The translations under genes and the position numbers were made by a program. Under the pieces are notes generated by a model. It ran no database searches, was not told where the DNA came from, and saw only the letters and a list, made by a program, of their open reading frames with translations. DNA of 64,000 nucleotides. Source: Streptomyces sp. NBC_00510 (GTDB lineage Bacteria; Actinomycetota; Actinomycetes; Streptomycetales; Streptomycetaceae). The stretch lies in contig CP107851.1 in assembly GCA_036013505.1 (NCBI GenBank), forward strand, positions 2,728,001-2,792,000, given 5' to 3'. Shown one piece after another: positions 25,771-34,554 of this stretch; within the stretch, counting starts at the first letter, position 1; the number at the start of each line of letters is the position of its first letter.

Positions 25771-27696
25771 TCAGGGTGCCGGTGCCATGCGGAAGTCGTA
25801 CGCCCGGGGCAGCGGTTCGCCGGTGAGGGCCTGCCAGGTGGTGTGCAGCGACTCCTCCCCCTCCCTGAGGTCGTCGACGGTGAAGCCCTCGTCGAAGACG
25901 GCCCGCGCGGCCGCGATGTCGCCTGCGGCGAGCAGGACTTGGGCGTGCAGCAGCCGGAAGCGGCCGCGGGCGCGGAGGGTGCCGGGCAGGGCTTCCAGCA
26001 CGGCGGCGGCGTCGCCGGGGCGGCGGGCGGCCAGGAGGGCCGGGACGGCCTCGCGGGCCAGGGCGCCCGCGGCGGTGGCCCAGGCGTCGCCCCCGGGGAC
26101 CGCCCTGAAGGCGTCGAGGTGGCGCTGGGCGGCGCGCTCCGGATTGCCGTCGGTCTGGTCGGCGACGGCCAGGCAGTGCAGCGGCAGGCACGAACCCGAC
26201 CCCGCGGCGGCCCGCTCCCAGCTGAGCACGGCCTGGGCGCGGTCACCTGCGTGCCACTGGGCGAGGCCCAAGTGGTAGTCCAGGGCCCAGCCGTTGCCCT
26301 CGTAGGTGGCCGCGGTCTCCAGCAGTTCCCGCCACTCCGGGGAGACGAGCGCGGGGCCGGGGACGGAGTCCTCGCCGAGCCGCGGGAAGACCCCGGCGAG
26401 CAGGAGTTCCAGCCAGGGCTTCTGCCGCTCGCCCATGGTGTCGGCGGCGAAGGGCGTACCGGGCAGGTCGAAGCGGCCGCGGGTGACCTCCAGCGCGCCC
26501 CAGCCGGAGCCGGTGGCGAGGACGTCCTTGGGCTCGGTGTCGGCGGCCGGCAGCCACGCCTCGTGGGCGGCGCGCAGGTGTTCGCGCGGCAGGACCGCCT
26601 CCAGCCGTTCCGCCACGGCGCGGGAGCCGGCGCCGGGAGCGGTCTCCAGCGGGCCATAGGCCTCCAGCCAGCTCACGGCGGCGCCCGCAGCCAGGGGGAG
26701 GTGTTCCAGCTGGGTGGGGGCGAGTCCGGCCTGGATCTCCAGGTAGCCCGGGGCGTCGCCCTCGTCCCCGGCGAGCCAGCGTTGCCAGCGGCGTCCGCCG
26801 GGACCCCGGCCCCAGACGAAGAGCTTGCGGCCGCCGAGGGCGTCGGTGGAGGTCTGCACGAGGCCGCGGCCGTCGGTGTCGAGGGCGGCGATCCAGGGGC
26901 GGGTGCCGTCGGGCAGGTCGTAGAACCAGTCCGCGGGGTGCTCGGAGGCGGTGGGCGCCTCGGGGGCGGGCACCCGCTGGAGGGTGCGGGAGGCGCCGAA
27001 GTGCCAGGCATGGGTGGCGGGTGCGACGACGCGGGTGCCAGGTGTCTGGGGTACGGCGGTGTTGGACCACCAGTAGAGGGGAACGGTCCGGTGGTGAGGA
27101 TTGCGGACGCGTACCCCCGCGTAGAGGAAGTCGGAGCCCTCGGGGAGCCACAGGTCGATCTGGAACGGCAGGTCGCGCAGCCGCTCCCACTCCCAGAGGC
27201 GGAGCATCTCGCCGCCGTCGGGGGCCGGGACGCGGGCGGCGTGGAGCGGGGCGCAGCTGAGCGTGGTGTGCCCGGTGGCGCCGGGGTTCCATTCGACGCC
27301 GCCGGAGAACCAGGCGCCGGCGAGGCCGAAGTCGGCGTACTGCAGGACGGGGTCGGCGTGCAGCAGTTCACGGCCCGTGGGCTTGTGGTGCAGCGCGTAC
27401 AGGCGGCCGCCGAGGCCGGGCAGGACGGTGGCGCGCAACCGGTCGTTCTCCAGGACGACCGCGTCCAGCGCGGTGGGCACGCGCTCGCGGGTGTAGCCGT
27501 CGAGACGCGGTACGGGGAGCAGGGTGCGCAGTTGCCCGTAGGCGATGCGCCGGGCCATGCCCGGCGGGAGCGCGGCGCTCTCGGCGGGGTCGAGGACGTG
27601 TGGGTCCCCGGACGCGCGGAGCGCGGGCAGGGGGTTCTCCGGGCCGAGCGGGCTGGCCGGGAGGGTGAGGGTGGTGCGTCGCACGGTGGTGGCCAA
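25771..27696 (-). CDS. DUF5107/TPR protein, aldose-epimerase-like fold
   Basis: A 641-residue protein. The N-terminal part (about 45-330) is DUF5107: VVLENDRLRATVLPGLGGRLYAL, then GVEWNPG, SDFLYAGVRVRNPHHRTVPLYWWSNTA and AGDEGDAPGYLEIQAGL. This resembles galactose-mutarotase-like carbohydrate-handling domains. The C-terminal part (about 440-620) contains helix pairs of tetratricopeptide type (YHLGLAQWHAGDRAQAVLSW, GALAREAVPALLAARRPGDAAAV). Such proteins are suspected in carbohydrate metabolism, but no activity is fixed. The start is a TTG at 27696 with GAGGGA upstream; the next in-frame GTG is too far from it. It is divergent from the esterase-like gene. Confidence 0.75.
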   Translation of the reverse strand: MATTVRRTTLTLPASPLGPENPLPALRASGDPHVLDPAESAALPPGMARRIAYGQLRTLLPVPRLDGYTRERVPTALDAVVLENDRLRATVLPGLGGRLYALHHKPTGRELLHADPVLQYADFGLAGAWFSGGVEWNPGATGHTTLSCAPLHAARVPAPDGGEMLRLWEWERLRDLPFQIDLWLPEGSDFLYAGVRVRNPHHRTVPLYWWSNTAVPQTPGTRVVAPATHAWHFGASRTLQRVPAPEAPTASEHPADWFYDLPDGTRPWIAALDTDGRGLVQTSTDALGGRKLFVWGRGPGGRRWQRWLAGDEGDAPGYLEIQAGLAPTQLEHLPLAAGAAVSWLEAYGPLETAPGAGSRAVAERLEAVLPREHLRAAHEAWLPAADTEPKDVLATGSGWGALEVTRGRFDLPGTPFAADTMGERQKPWLELLLAGVFPRLGEDSVPGPALVSPEWRELLETAATYEGNGWALDYHLGLAQWHAGDRAQAVLSWERAAAGSGSCLPLHCLAVADQTDGNPERAAQRHLDAFRAVPGGDAWATAAGALAREAVPALLAARRPGDAAAVLEALPGTLRARGRFRLLHAQVLLAAGDIAAARAVFDEGFTVDDLREGEESLHTTWQALTGEPLPRAYDFRMAPAP

Positions 27697-27868
27697 GAGG
27701 TCCCTCTCTCTGTCACCGGTGGTCGGGTGAGGACATGGAACCCCCTTTCGGCCTGCGCCGTCAGGGGTTTGGACCTCATGGAACGGGCCGCGTGCGGACT
27801 TCAATATATGGTGAACGTCATTTTGGCCTTCTTTTGCCGTCGGACCGGTCCGGGAGGGTTTGCCGATC

Positions 27869-29221
27869 ATGCTGTCCACGCTGTGGAGCCCGCCGAACGG
27901 CACGCCCTCGCGCGCGCCCCGCGTTCCGCGTCCCGCCCCGGTCGAACGCGCGCACAGTCCGCGGCTGGCGGCGCTCGCCGCCCGCCCCGAGCGCGAGGCC
28001 GAGTTCTGGCGGGCCGTGGAGGCCGAGGGGACACCGCTGGTGGAGCGCCTGGACGGCGACCCCGGACACGCCGCGGTCACCTTCCTCTGGCGCGGCACCG
28101 CCGCGACGCGCGCCGTACTGGCCCTGCCCAACCAGGTGCTCGACCCTGACGACCTGGCCGGGAACCTGATGTCGCGCGTGCCGGGCACGGACGTGTGGCA
28201 CTGGACGATAAGGATGCGGGCCGACTGGCGCGCCACGTACGCGCTCTGCGTGGACGAGGGAGACGGCGCGGGCGTGGCCCCCTCGGGGCCCAAGGGCCAG
28301 GCGTACCTGCGCGGGCTGCGGCGGAACCCGCGGCGCGACCCGCTCAACCGGACGGACTTCCCCACCCGCTGGGGCACCGAGCCGCTGTCGGTGGTCGCCC
28401 TCCCCGCGGCACCGGCGCCGCTCGGCGCGGGGCGGAACCGGCCCGGGACGCCGGTGGGCGAGGTATCCGTCCACACCATGCGCAGCGCCCACCTGCGCAA
28501 CTGGCGCCGTGTGTGGGCCTACGCCCCGTCCGGCTACGAGGACCTCGCCGGGCTGCCGGTGGTGGTGCTGCTCGACGGGGACGTGTGGCAGCAGCACCTC
28601 GACGTCTCGGCGCTGCTCGACGGGCTCGTGGCGGCCGGCGCCCTGCCCCCGCTCGTCGCGCTGATGCCGGACGCGCTGGACAGCGACACTCGGCGCCGCG
28701 AACTCACCTGCGACGACCGCTTCGTGGCCTTCCTGACCCGTGAACTGCTGCCCTGGGCCGCGCGTCGGTGGCCGGTCAGCGGCGACCCTGCGCGCACGGT
28801 CGTCGCCGGCCAGGGCCTCGGCGGACTGGCCGCCGCGTACACGGCGTTGCGCCGGCCCGAGCGGTTCGGGAACGTGCTCGCCCAGTCCGGCGCCTTCTGG
28901 TGGCCGGCCGGGCGCCGCGCGGGAGCCCTGCCCGAGGAGTGGCTGACCGGGCGCGTGGCGTCGCTGGCGCGAAGACCGGTGCGGTTCCACCTGTCGGCGG
29001 GCCTGCAGGAATGGGGCCTGACGGCCGTGGTCCGGCGGCTGCGGGACACCCTGCTGGCCCAGGGGTACGAGGTGGCGCACCACGAGTACAACGGCGGTCA
29101 CGACTACCTGTGCTGGCGCGAGGAACTCGCCCACGGCCTCGCCTCGTTGCTGCGCGGCCCCTTCCCGGGCACCCTCCCCGGCCCCCGCGTATCGGCCCCG
29201 GTCGACACGGAACCGGTCTGA
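27869..29221 (+). CDS. Enterochelin-esterase-like protein with Ser-to-Gly nucleophile
   Basis: A 450-residue protein with an N-terminal Fes-type domain (about 20-195: EAEFWRAVEAEGTPLVERL, HAAVTFLWRG, WHWTIRMRADWRATYAL) and a C-terminal alpha/beta-hydrolase domain (about 200-430). Family enzymes cut ferric-enterobactin with a serine in GQSxGG. Here the site reads VVAGQGLGGLAAAYTALRRPERFGNV, so the serine codon is GGC. Histidine in YNGGHDYLCW remains. It may be a binding protein or an inactive paralogue. GGAGGG lies 10 bases before ATG 27869. Its 3' end grades into the 175-bp tandem repeat. Confidence 0.82.
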   Translation: MLSTLWSPPNGTPSRAPRVPRPAPVERAHSPRLAALAARPEREAEFWRAVEAEGTPLVERLDGDPGHAAVTFLWRGTAATRAVLALPNQVLDPDDLAGNLMSRVPGTDVWHWTIRMRADWRATYALCVDEGDGAGVAPSGPKGQAYLRGLRRNPRRDPLNRTDFPTRWGTEPLSVVALPAAPAPLGAGRNRPGTPVGEVSVHTMRSAHLRNWRRVWAYAPSGYEDLAGLPVVVLLDGDVWQQHLDVSALLDGLVAAGALPPLVALMPDALDSDTRRRELTCDDRFVAFLTRELLPWAARRWPVSGDPARTVVAGQGLGGLAAAYTALRRPERFGNVLAQSGAFWWPAGRRAGALPEEWLTGRVASLARRPVRFHLSAGLQEWGLTAVVRRLRDTLLAQGYEVAHHEYNGGHDYLCWREELAHGLASLLRGPFPGTLPGPRVSAPVDTEPV

Positions 29222-29634
29222 CGCGGCGGCACGGCACACTCGTGCCGGGGCCGTGATGACCCCGGCACGGCCCGGCCGCTGCGGGCCGCGTGCCGCCCGG
29301 GGCGGCAAGGGATGTACCCCACGACCGGGCCTCGTTGCCGCGCGGTCCCTCCCCCGCACCCGCGTATCCGCCCGGGCCGACACGGAGCCGGTCCGACGCG
29401 GCGGCCCGGCACACTCGTGCCGGGGCCGTGATGACCCCGGCACGGCCCGGCCGCTGCGGGCCGCGTGCCGCCCGGGGCGGCAAGGGATGTACCCCACGAC
29501 CGGGCCTCGTTGCCGCGCGGTCCCTCCCCCGCACCCGCGTATCCGCCCGGGCCGGCACGGAGCCGGTCCGACGCGGCGGCCCGGCACACTCGTGCCGGGG
29601 CGGTGATGACCCCGGCACGGCACGGCCGCTGCGG
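29221..29634. repeat. 175-bp tandem repeat, about 2.4 copies, derived from the gene end
   Basis: Copies begin with ACGCGGCGGC at 29221, 29396 and 29571; the third diverges near 29634. Copies 1 and 2 differ at only a few bases. The last 67 bases of each unit are a diverged copy of the coding end at 29141-29220 of the esterase-like gene (GCCTCGTTGC... through GACACGGA.CCGGTC.G), with the gene's TGA read as CGA and a 13-base length difference. Each unit carries a hairpin; the cleanest is CCCGGCAC-ACTC-GTGCCGGG at 29405-29424. Together they act as, or descend from, repeated 3' ends. Confidence 0.85.
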
Positions 29635-30216
29635 GACCAGACCGGCCCGGGGCAGCGAGAAACGGCCGCACAGCCCCGCCTCGCCGCGGCGCGGCGCTCC
29701 TGGGCCCAGCCGTCGACCGCGGCTGCGCGCCGACCGGCGCGCGCGACGGCGGCGCGGGCGCGGGGGTCCGCAATGACCACGGCATGAGCCGGACCGCCCA
29801 CCCGGCCCCGGCCGTCGGCCGGTCCGGTGCGGCGGATGGCGGCGCGATGCCGTCAGGGCACGACGGCGCCCTCAACACCCGGTCCGCTCGCGGCGTCACC
29901 GGAGCCGTCGACCACCCAAACCTCTTCGCCACCGTGGCCCGGCGCACAAGTCCCTCCGCGCCGCAGCCGGGGCACCCCTTCCCGAACTGGCTTGCGACGG
30001 CGTGCACATGCGTCAACTCGCCGACCGGGCGGGGGCGTCGCGCGGCCCGGTCGACGACGACCGCCGCGGCACCACCCCCGTAACCACGCGGTATGCGCGG
30101 CCGTCCGCGCGCCGGGCCGCCGCGAACCGCCGTGGGCACCCCGGAAGGACGGCCAACGGGGTGGCCGCGCTCGAAATGCGCTTGCCGGGCAAGGGCGGGG
30201 CGTCCAGACTGCCCGG
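29635..30216. other. Gene-free stretch
   Basis: No gene is supported in these 582 bases. Open frames exist on both strands but their translations are Arg/Ala/Pro-rich, without motifs or good ribosome binding sites. One minus-strand frame has a lone CPGC motif near 29960 that lacks a second pair, so a zinc ribbon is not convincing. The region may hold promoter elements for the acetyltransferase gene; I could not place them. Confidence 0.5.
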
Positions 30217-30735
30217 GTGCTGATTCGACGTGAGACCCCCGACGACGTCCCGGCCGTACAGGCACTCACCGCGGAGGCGTTCGCCTCGGCGGAGCATCCC
30301 GTCCCCGTCGAGGTCACGCTGCTGGCCGAGTTGCGGAAGTGCGACGCCTGGCTGCCGGAGCTGTCCCTGGTCGCCGTGGACGCCGACGGCGAGAGCGTCG
30401 TCGGCCATGTCGTCTGCACGCGGGCGCACGCCGGCGGCACGCCCGTGCTCGGTCTGGGCCCGCTGAGCGTCGCGCCGGAATACCAGCGCAAGGGTGTCGG
30501 CCTGGCGCTGGTACACACCGTGCTGGGCGCGGCGGACGCCCTCGGGGAACCGCTCGTGGCCCTGCTGGGAAGCCCTGACTACTACGGCCGGTACGGCTTC
30601 CGGGCGAGCACGGACTACCGGATCACGCCGCCCGAGCCGGCTTGGGGGCCGTACTTCCAGGTGCGCCCGCTGTCCGCCTACACCCCTTCGGTCAGCGGGG
30701 CGTTCCGCTACGCGGAGCCCTTCGACCGGGTCTGA
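30217..30735 (+). CDS. GNAT family N-acetyltransferase
   Basis: A 172-residue acetyltransferase. The acetyl-CoA-binding motif A is clear: VLGLGPLSVAPEYQRKGVGLALVH near residues 75-98 (the Q/R-x-x-G-x-G/A signature). LLGSPDYYGRYGF near 117-129 is motif B, typical of the YhbS-like subgroup. It would transfer acetyl from acetyl-CoA to an amine on an unknown small molecule or protein. The GTG at 30217 starts with VLIRRETPDDVP, the usual N-terminus for this fold. The last 28 bp overlap the end of the convergent methyltransferase gene. Confidence 0.87.
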   Translation: MLIRRETPDDVPAVQALTAEAFASAEHPVPVEVTLLAELRKCDAWLPELSLVAVDADGESVVGHVVCTRAHAGGTPVLGLGPLSVAPEYQRKGVGLALVHTVLGAADALGEPLVALLGSPDYYGRYGFRASTDYRITPPEPAWGPYFQVRPLSAYTPSVSGAFRYAEPFDRV

Positions 30736-31211
30736 GGGAACCGCGGCAGCCACGCGGGCACGGCCCGGCGGTACGCCTCGTAGGCCTCGCCGTGGGCCGC
30801 GCGCAGCGTCGGCTCCTCGTACCAGCGGACGAACGCGGCGACCGTCAGCCACACGGCGGCGGCGTAGAGGAACAGCACCGGCCGCAGGAGCAGCAGTCCC
30901 TGCCCGGCGACGAGCGCCACGACGGCCAGGTACATGGGGTTGCGGACCCGGGCGTACGCGCCGCCGGTGACGAGGCGTTCGGTGGGGGCCACGGGCGCGG
31001 GCGTGCCGCGCCCCTCGCGTACGAAGCGGGCGAAGCCGTGCAGGAGCACCATCGCGCCGGCGAGGGCGAGCAGGCCGCCGGCGGCCCGTAGCGGCCAGGG
31101 GCCGTCGCCGGACGCGTACCCGGTCAGCCACCAGGGCACGAGCCCCGCCACGACGCCGGGCGCCGCGAGGAGGAAGACCGCGCTGCCGAGCGCGGCCGTG
31201 GACCGTCTCAT
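30708..31211 (-). CDS. Isoprenylcysteine-carboxylmethyltransferase-like membrane protein
   Basis: A 167-residue integral membrane methyltransferase of the ICMT/PEMT-like group. Four hydrophobic segments are visible, followed by the SAM-binding signature region: TERLVTGGAYARVRNPMYLAVVALVAGQGLLL near 77-108 (the hallmark RNPxY) and a C-terminal RWYEEPTLRAAHGEAYEAYRRAVPAWLPRF with its E-E-x-x-L and Y-x-x-Y-x-x-x-V-P-x-x-x-P pattern. The substrate is unknown; bacteria lack prenylated CaaX proteins. Its ATG overlaps the ABC ATPase stop as ATGA, so it belongs to the transporter operon. Confidence 0.87.
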   Translation of the reverse strand: MRRSTAALGSAVFLLAAPGVVAGLVPWWLTGYASGDGPWPLRAAGGLLALAGAMVLLHGFARFVREGRGTPAPVAPTERLVTGGAYARVRNPMYLAVVALVAGQGLLLLRPVLFLYAAAVWLTVAAFVRWYEEPTLRAAHGEAYEAYRRAVPAWLPRFPQTRSKGSA

Positions 31212-32008
31212 GTCTTCATCGTGCCCGCGGGCGGCCGTCCCGGATCCGTCTTGGCGGCGCGGATGTGCCCGTAGACGTGGGCGCGCAGTTCGGCGAAGCG
31301 GGGGTCGGAGCGGGTGATGATCTGGTCGCGGTCGTGGGGGAGGTCGACGTGCAGGTCCTCCTGGACGACGGTGGGCGCGGCGGAGAGGACGACGACACGG
31401 CGGGCGAGGTAGACGGCCTCGTCGATGTCGTGGGTGACGAGCATCGTGGTGATGCCCAGACGGTGCCAGAGCCCGAGGAGGAGGTCCTCGAGGTCGGCGC
31501 GGGTCTGGGCGTCCACGGCGGCGAAGGGCTCGTCCATGAGCAGGACCTGGGGCTCGTAGGCGACGGCGCGGGCGATGGCGACGCGTTGCTGCATGCCTCC
31601 GGACAGCTGCCAGGGGTGGGCGGCGCCCGCGTCGGCCAGCCCGACGGCGGCGAGCGCCTGCTGGACGAGGGCGGTGCGGCGCGGGCGGGGCACGCGCTTC
31701 TCGCGGAGCGGGAGTTCGACGTTCTGACTGACCGTCAGCCAGGGGAAGAGGCTGCGGCCGTACTCCTGGAAGACCACCGCCATGCCGGGCGGCGGCCCGT
31801 CGACGACGCGCCCGGCGAGCCGGACCTGGCCCGCGGTGGGCGTCAGGAGTCCGGCGACGCATTTGAGCAGGGTGGTCTTGCCGCAGCCGGACGGGCCCAC
31901 GACGCAGACGAGTTCGCCGCGGTCGACGGTGAGGTCGATGCCGCGCAGCGCCTCGACGACGCGGCCGCGGCCCTCGTACACCTTGCGCAGTCCGGTGATC
32001 TCAAGCAT
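31208..32008 (-). CDS. ABC transporter ATP-binding protein, nitrate/sulfonate/THI5 class
   Basis: A 266-residue ATPase. Walker A is GPSGCGKTT near 39-47, the Q-loop is VFQEYGRSLFPWLTV, the signature is LSGGMQQRVAIARA near 130-143, Walker B is VLLMDEPFAAVD and the H-loop is VTHDIDEAVYLA. This composition matches SsuB/TauB/ThiZ-type importer ATPases. It powers uptake together with the two permeases encoded just upstream. It overlaps the upstream permease by 8 bp and the downstream methyltransferase by 4 bp, so the five genes form one tightly coupled operon. Confidence 0.9.
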   Translation of the reverse strand: MLEITGLRKVYEGRGRVVEALRGIDLTVDRGELVCVVGPSGCGKTTLLKCVAGLLTPTAGQVRLAGRVVDGPPPGMAVVFQEYGRSLFPWLTVSQNVELPLREKRVPRPRRTALVQQALAAVGLADAGAAHPWQLSGGMQQRVAIARAVAYEPQVLLMDEPFAAVDAQTRADLEDLLLGLWHRLGITTMLVTHDIDEAVYLARRVVVLSAAPTVVQEDLHVDLPHDRDQIITRSDPRFAELRAHVYGHIRAAKTDPGRPPAGTMKT

Positions 32009-32774
32009 GTGTCTCCCGTTGGTGCCAGTGCAGGACCCGGCGCTCGAGGGCGCGGAAGGCGAGCGAGAGCAGGAAGCCGACCAGGCCGAGCAGCACGATG
32101 CCGCTCCACATCTCGGGGATCTGGAACTGCCGCTGGAACAGCACGACGGAGTGGCCGATGCCCGAGGTGCTGGCGAACATCTCCGCGATGACCATGAGGA
32201 TGATGGCCAGCGACAGCGCCTGCCGCAGGCCCGCCATGATCTGCGGGCTCGCGGCGGGCAGCACGAGGCGCCGCAGCCGGGCGGGGCCGCGCAGGCCGTA
32301 GACGCGGGCGGTGTCGGCGAGCACCTCGTCCACGGCGCGGACGCCCTCGATGGTGTTGAGCAGCACGGGCCAGATCGCGCCGGAGACGATGACGAGGACC
32401 TTCATGGTGGTGTCGAGCCCTGCGACGAGCATGATCAGCGGCACGAGCACGGGCGGCGGTATCGCCCGGAAGAACTCCAGCGCGGGTTCGGTGGCGGCGC
32501 GCAGCCGGGCCGAGAGGCCGACGGCGGTGCCGAGGGCGACGCCGAGCAGCGCGGCGAGCGCGTACCCGGCGAGGAGCCGGGCGAGGCTGGGCAGGACGTC
32601 GTCGGTCAGGCGCGCGGTGAGCCACACGTCGCCGAAGACGGCGGCGATGCGCTGCGGCGAGGGAACGTAGAAGCTGGGCCGCCACACGCTCCACGCCCAC
32701 CAGCCGAGGACGAGGAGGGCGGGCAGTCCCAGCACCCGCAGGGCCCCGGGCAGGAGGCGCGCGAGGCGGCTCAT
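32001..32774 (-). CDS. ABC transporter permease 2
   Basis: A 257-residue permease with six predicted membrane segments. The cytoplasmic EAA loop, which docks the ATPase, is visible as TARVYGLRGPARLRRLVLPAASPQIMAGLRQAL near 150-182 (the A-x-x-x-G-x-x-x-x-x-x-x-x-x-x-P pattern). The motif FFRAIPPPVLVPLIM near 95-110 is typical of the SsuC/TauC family. It is 8 bp overlapped by the ATPase start and 4 bp overlapped by the other permease. Two distinct permeases imply a heterodimeric membrane channel. Confidence 0.9.
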   Translation of the reverse strand: MSRLARLLPGALRVLGLPALLVLGWWAWSVWRPSFYVPSPQRIAAVFGDVWLTARLTDDVLPSLARLLAGYALAALLGVALGTAVGLSARLRAATEPALEFFRAIPPPVLVPLIMLVAGLDTTMKVLVIVSGAIWPVLLNTIEGVRAVDEVLADTARVYGLRGPARLRRLVLPAASPQIMAGLRQALSLAIILMVIAEMFASTSGIGHSVVLFQRQFQIPEMWSGIVLLGLVGFLLSLAFRALERRVLHWHQRETHA

Positions 32775-33544
32775 GCGGCGGCCTCCCCGCGCACGGAGGG
32801 GTGCCAGGCCAGCAGCCACCGCTCCAGGCTGCGTACGGCGAGGTTGACGACGACACCGATGATCCCGGCGAGGGTGATCAGGGCGTACACGGTGGCGACG
32901 GCGCCGCCGGACTGGGCGAGCTGGATGCGCAGTCCGAGCCCGGGGCTGCCGATGACCAGTTCGGCGGTGACGGCGAGGATGAAGGCGACCGAGGCGGCGA
33001 GCCGCAGCCCGGTCATGACGTACGGGAGCGCGGTGGGCCAGACGAGGCGGCGCAGCGTCGTCCAGTGGCCGAGGCGGTAGGAGCGGGCGGTCTCGCGGGC
33101 GACCGGGTCGACGTCGGCGACGCCGTACAGCACTTGGATGAGCACCTGCCAGAAGGCGGCGTACACGACCAGCAGGAGACTGGAGCCGAGGTCGGCGCCG
33201 AAGAGCAGGGTGGCGAGCGGGATGAGCGCCACGGAGGGGATGGGGCGGAGGAACTCGACGGTGGACGCGGTGGCGGCACGGGCGCCGGGAACGGCGTCGA
33301 TGAGGGTGCCGAGCGCGACGGCGAGGACGAAGGCGATGGCCAGGCCCATGGCCCAGGCGCTCATGGTGTCGCCGAGCGCCGACCAGAGTTGACGGGTGGT
33401 CAATTCGTGGCCGAGGGTGCGCAGGATCTCGCTCGCCGGGGGCAGGAAGTCCCGGGAGACCCAGCCGAGCCGCGGGACGGCCTCGGCGATGCCGAACAGC
33501 ACCGCGAGGCCGGCCGCTCCGTACGCGGCGTCGCGTCCCCTCAT
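32771..33544 (-). CDS. ABC transporter permease 1
   Basis: A 257-residue permease, similar in length and plan to the next one, with six membrane segments. Family pieces are VEFLRPIPSVALIPLATLLFG near 95-115 and the EAA loop RETARSYRLGHWTTLRRLVWPTALPYVMTGLRLAAS near 150-185. It begins MRGRDAAYGAAGL; the longer upstream reading lies inside the binding-protein gene. ATGA overlaps on both ends couple it to the binding protein and to permease 2. It is one half of the presumed heterodimer. Confidence 0.9.
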   Translation of the reverse strand: MRGRDAAYGAAGLAVLFGIAEAVPRLGWVSRDFLPPASEILRTLGHELTTRQLWSALGDTMSAWAMGLAIAFVLAVALGTLIDAVPGARAATASTVEFLRPIPSVALIPLATLLFGADLGSSLLLVVYAAFWQVLIQVLYGVADVDPVARETARSYRLGHWTTLRRLVWPTALPYVMTGLRLAASVAFILAVTAELVIGSPGLGLRIQLAQSGGAVATVYALITLAGIIGVVVNLAVRSLERWLLAWHPSVRGEAAA

Positions 33545-34521
33545 GGCAGGAGGGCCGAGAGGTCGGCGTCCTTGGTGAGCGTGCCGTCCTGGCGGGCGTC
33601 GTCGGCGACGGTCCGGACGGACTCCCGGTTGATCTCGGTCGGCCACTTGGGGAGCTTGATCTTGGCGATGGCCTCGGCGGGGATCGAGGTGTAGGACTTC
33701 AGTGTCTCCCGCACCGCGTCGGGGTGGGCGTCGGCGTAGGCGAGGGCCTCGTTCATGGCGGCGGTGAAGTCCTTCACCAGCTCCGGGTCCTTCTGGACGG
33801 TCTGCCGGGTGGTGAAGTACATGGCCACGGTGAGGTCCGGCGCGGCATCGGCGTAGGGCCACGCGACGGCGCGGGCCCCCTGGCCCGTGGCCTGGGTGAC
33901 GAAGGGCTCGACCTCCCAGACCGCGTCGACCCGGCCCTTGGACAGGGCGGCCGGCATGTCGGGGAAGGGGATCTCGACGAACTCCACCTTGGAGGCGTCA
34001 CCGCCGTCCTTGCGCACGGCGGCGCGCACGGTCGTGTCGCCGATGTTCTTCAGCTGGTTGACCGCGACGGTCTTGCCCGCGAGGTCCTTGGCGGACTTGA
34101 CCGGGCTGCCGGCCGGGACGAGGACGGCGCTGTAGTCGGTGTCCCGCTCGCCGGTGGAGGCGACGCCGTTGGCGACGACCTTGAGCGGCAGGCCCTGCTG
34201 CTGGGCGGTGAGCAGGGAGGTGGTGTTGGCGAAGCCGAAGGCGAACTGGCCGCCCATCACGCCGGTGATGCTGGCGGCGCCGCCCTGCACCGAGGTGATC
34301 TTCGCGTCGATGCCGTGCTTCTTGAAGAAGCCCTGGCTCTGGGCGAGGTACACCGGTGCGGTGTCGACGATGGCGATGGCGCCGACCGTGACGCTCCGCG
34401 TGCCTCCGCCGGAACCGGAGGGACCGCCCTTGCCGGCGGAGTCGTCGGAGTCGCCACAAGCGGTGAGTCCGGCGGCGAGGAGCGCTGCCGCCGACAGGAG
34501 CAGGGGAAAGGTGCGACGCAT
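33541..34521 (-). CDS. ABC substrate-binding lipoprotein, NMT1/THI5-like
   Basis: A 326-residue extracytoplasmic binding protein. A hydrophobic signal (LLLSAAALLAAGLTAC) ends in a lipobox with the acylated Cys near 20; a Ser/Gly-rich linker follows. The mature part is periplasmic-binding-protein type II: VDTAPVYLAQSQGFFKKHGIDAKI, GQFAFGFANTTSLL, PVKSAKDLAGKTVAVNQLKNIGDT and ALSKGRVDAVWEVEPFV. This family binds pyrimidine precursors of thiamine, sulfonates, nitrate or similar. The nearby thiamine riboswitch hints at a thiamine precursor, but it points the other way. ATG 34521 is chosen over GTG 34527 because GGAG is six bases before it. Confidence 0.87.
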   Translation of the reverse strand: MRRTFPLLLSAAALLAAGLTACGDSDDSAGKGGPSGSGGGTRSVTVGAIAIVDTAPVYLAQSQGFFKKHGIDAKITSVQGGAASITGVMGGQFAFGFANTTSLLTAQQQGLPLKVVANGVASTGERDTDYSAVLVPAGSPVKSAKDLAGKTVAVNQLKNIGDTTVRAAVRKDGGDASKVEFVEIPFPDMPAALSKGRVDAVWEVEPFVTQATGQGARAVAWPYADAAPDLTVAMYFTTRQTVQKDPELVKDFTAAMNEALAYADAHPDAVRETLKSYTSIPAEAIAKIKLPKWPTEINRESVRTVADDARQDGTLTKDADLSALLP

Positions 34522-34554
34522 GGGCACTCCCTGATCTGATCAGTTCCGTTCGCA

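Noticed and set aside
29784..30083. A 99-codon plus-strand frame and a minus-strand frame with CPGC near 29960
   Set aside because: There is no ribosome binding site, no second cysteine pair and no recognisable fold; composition is typical of non-coding GC-rich DNA.
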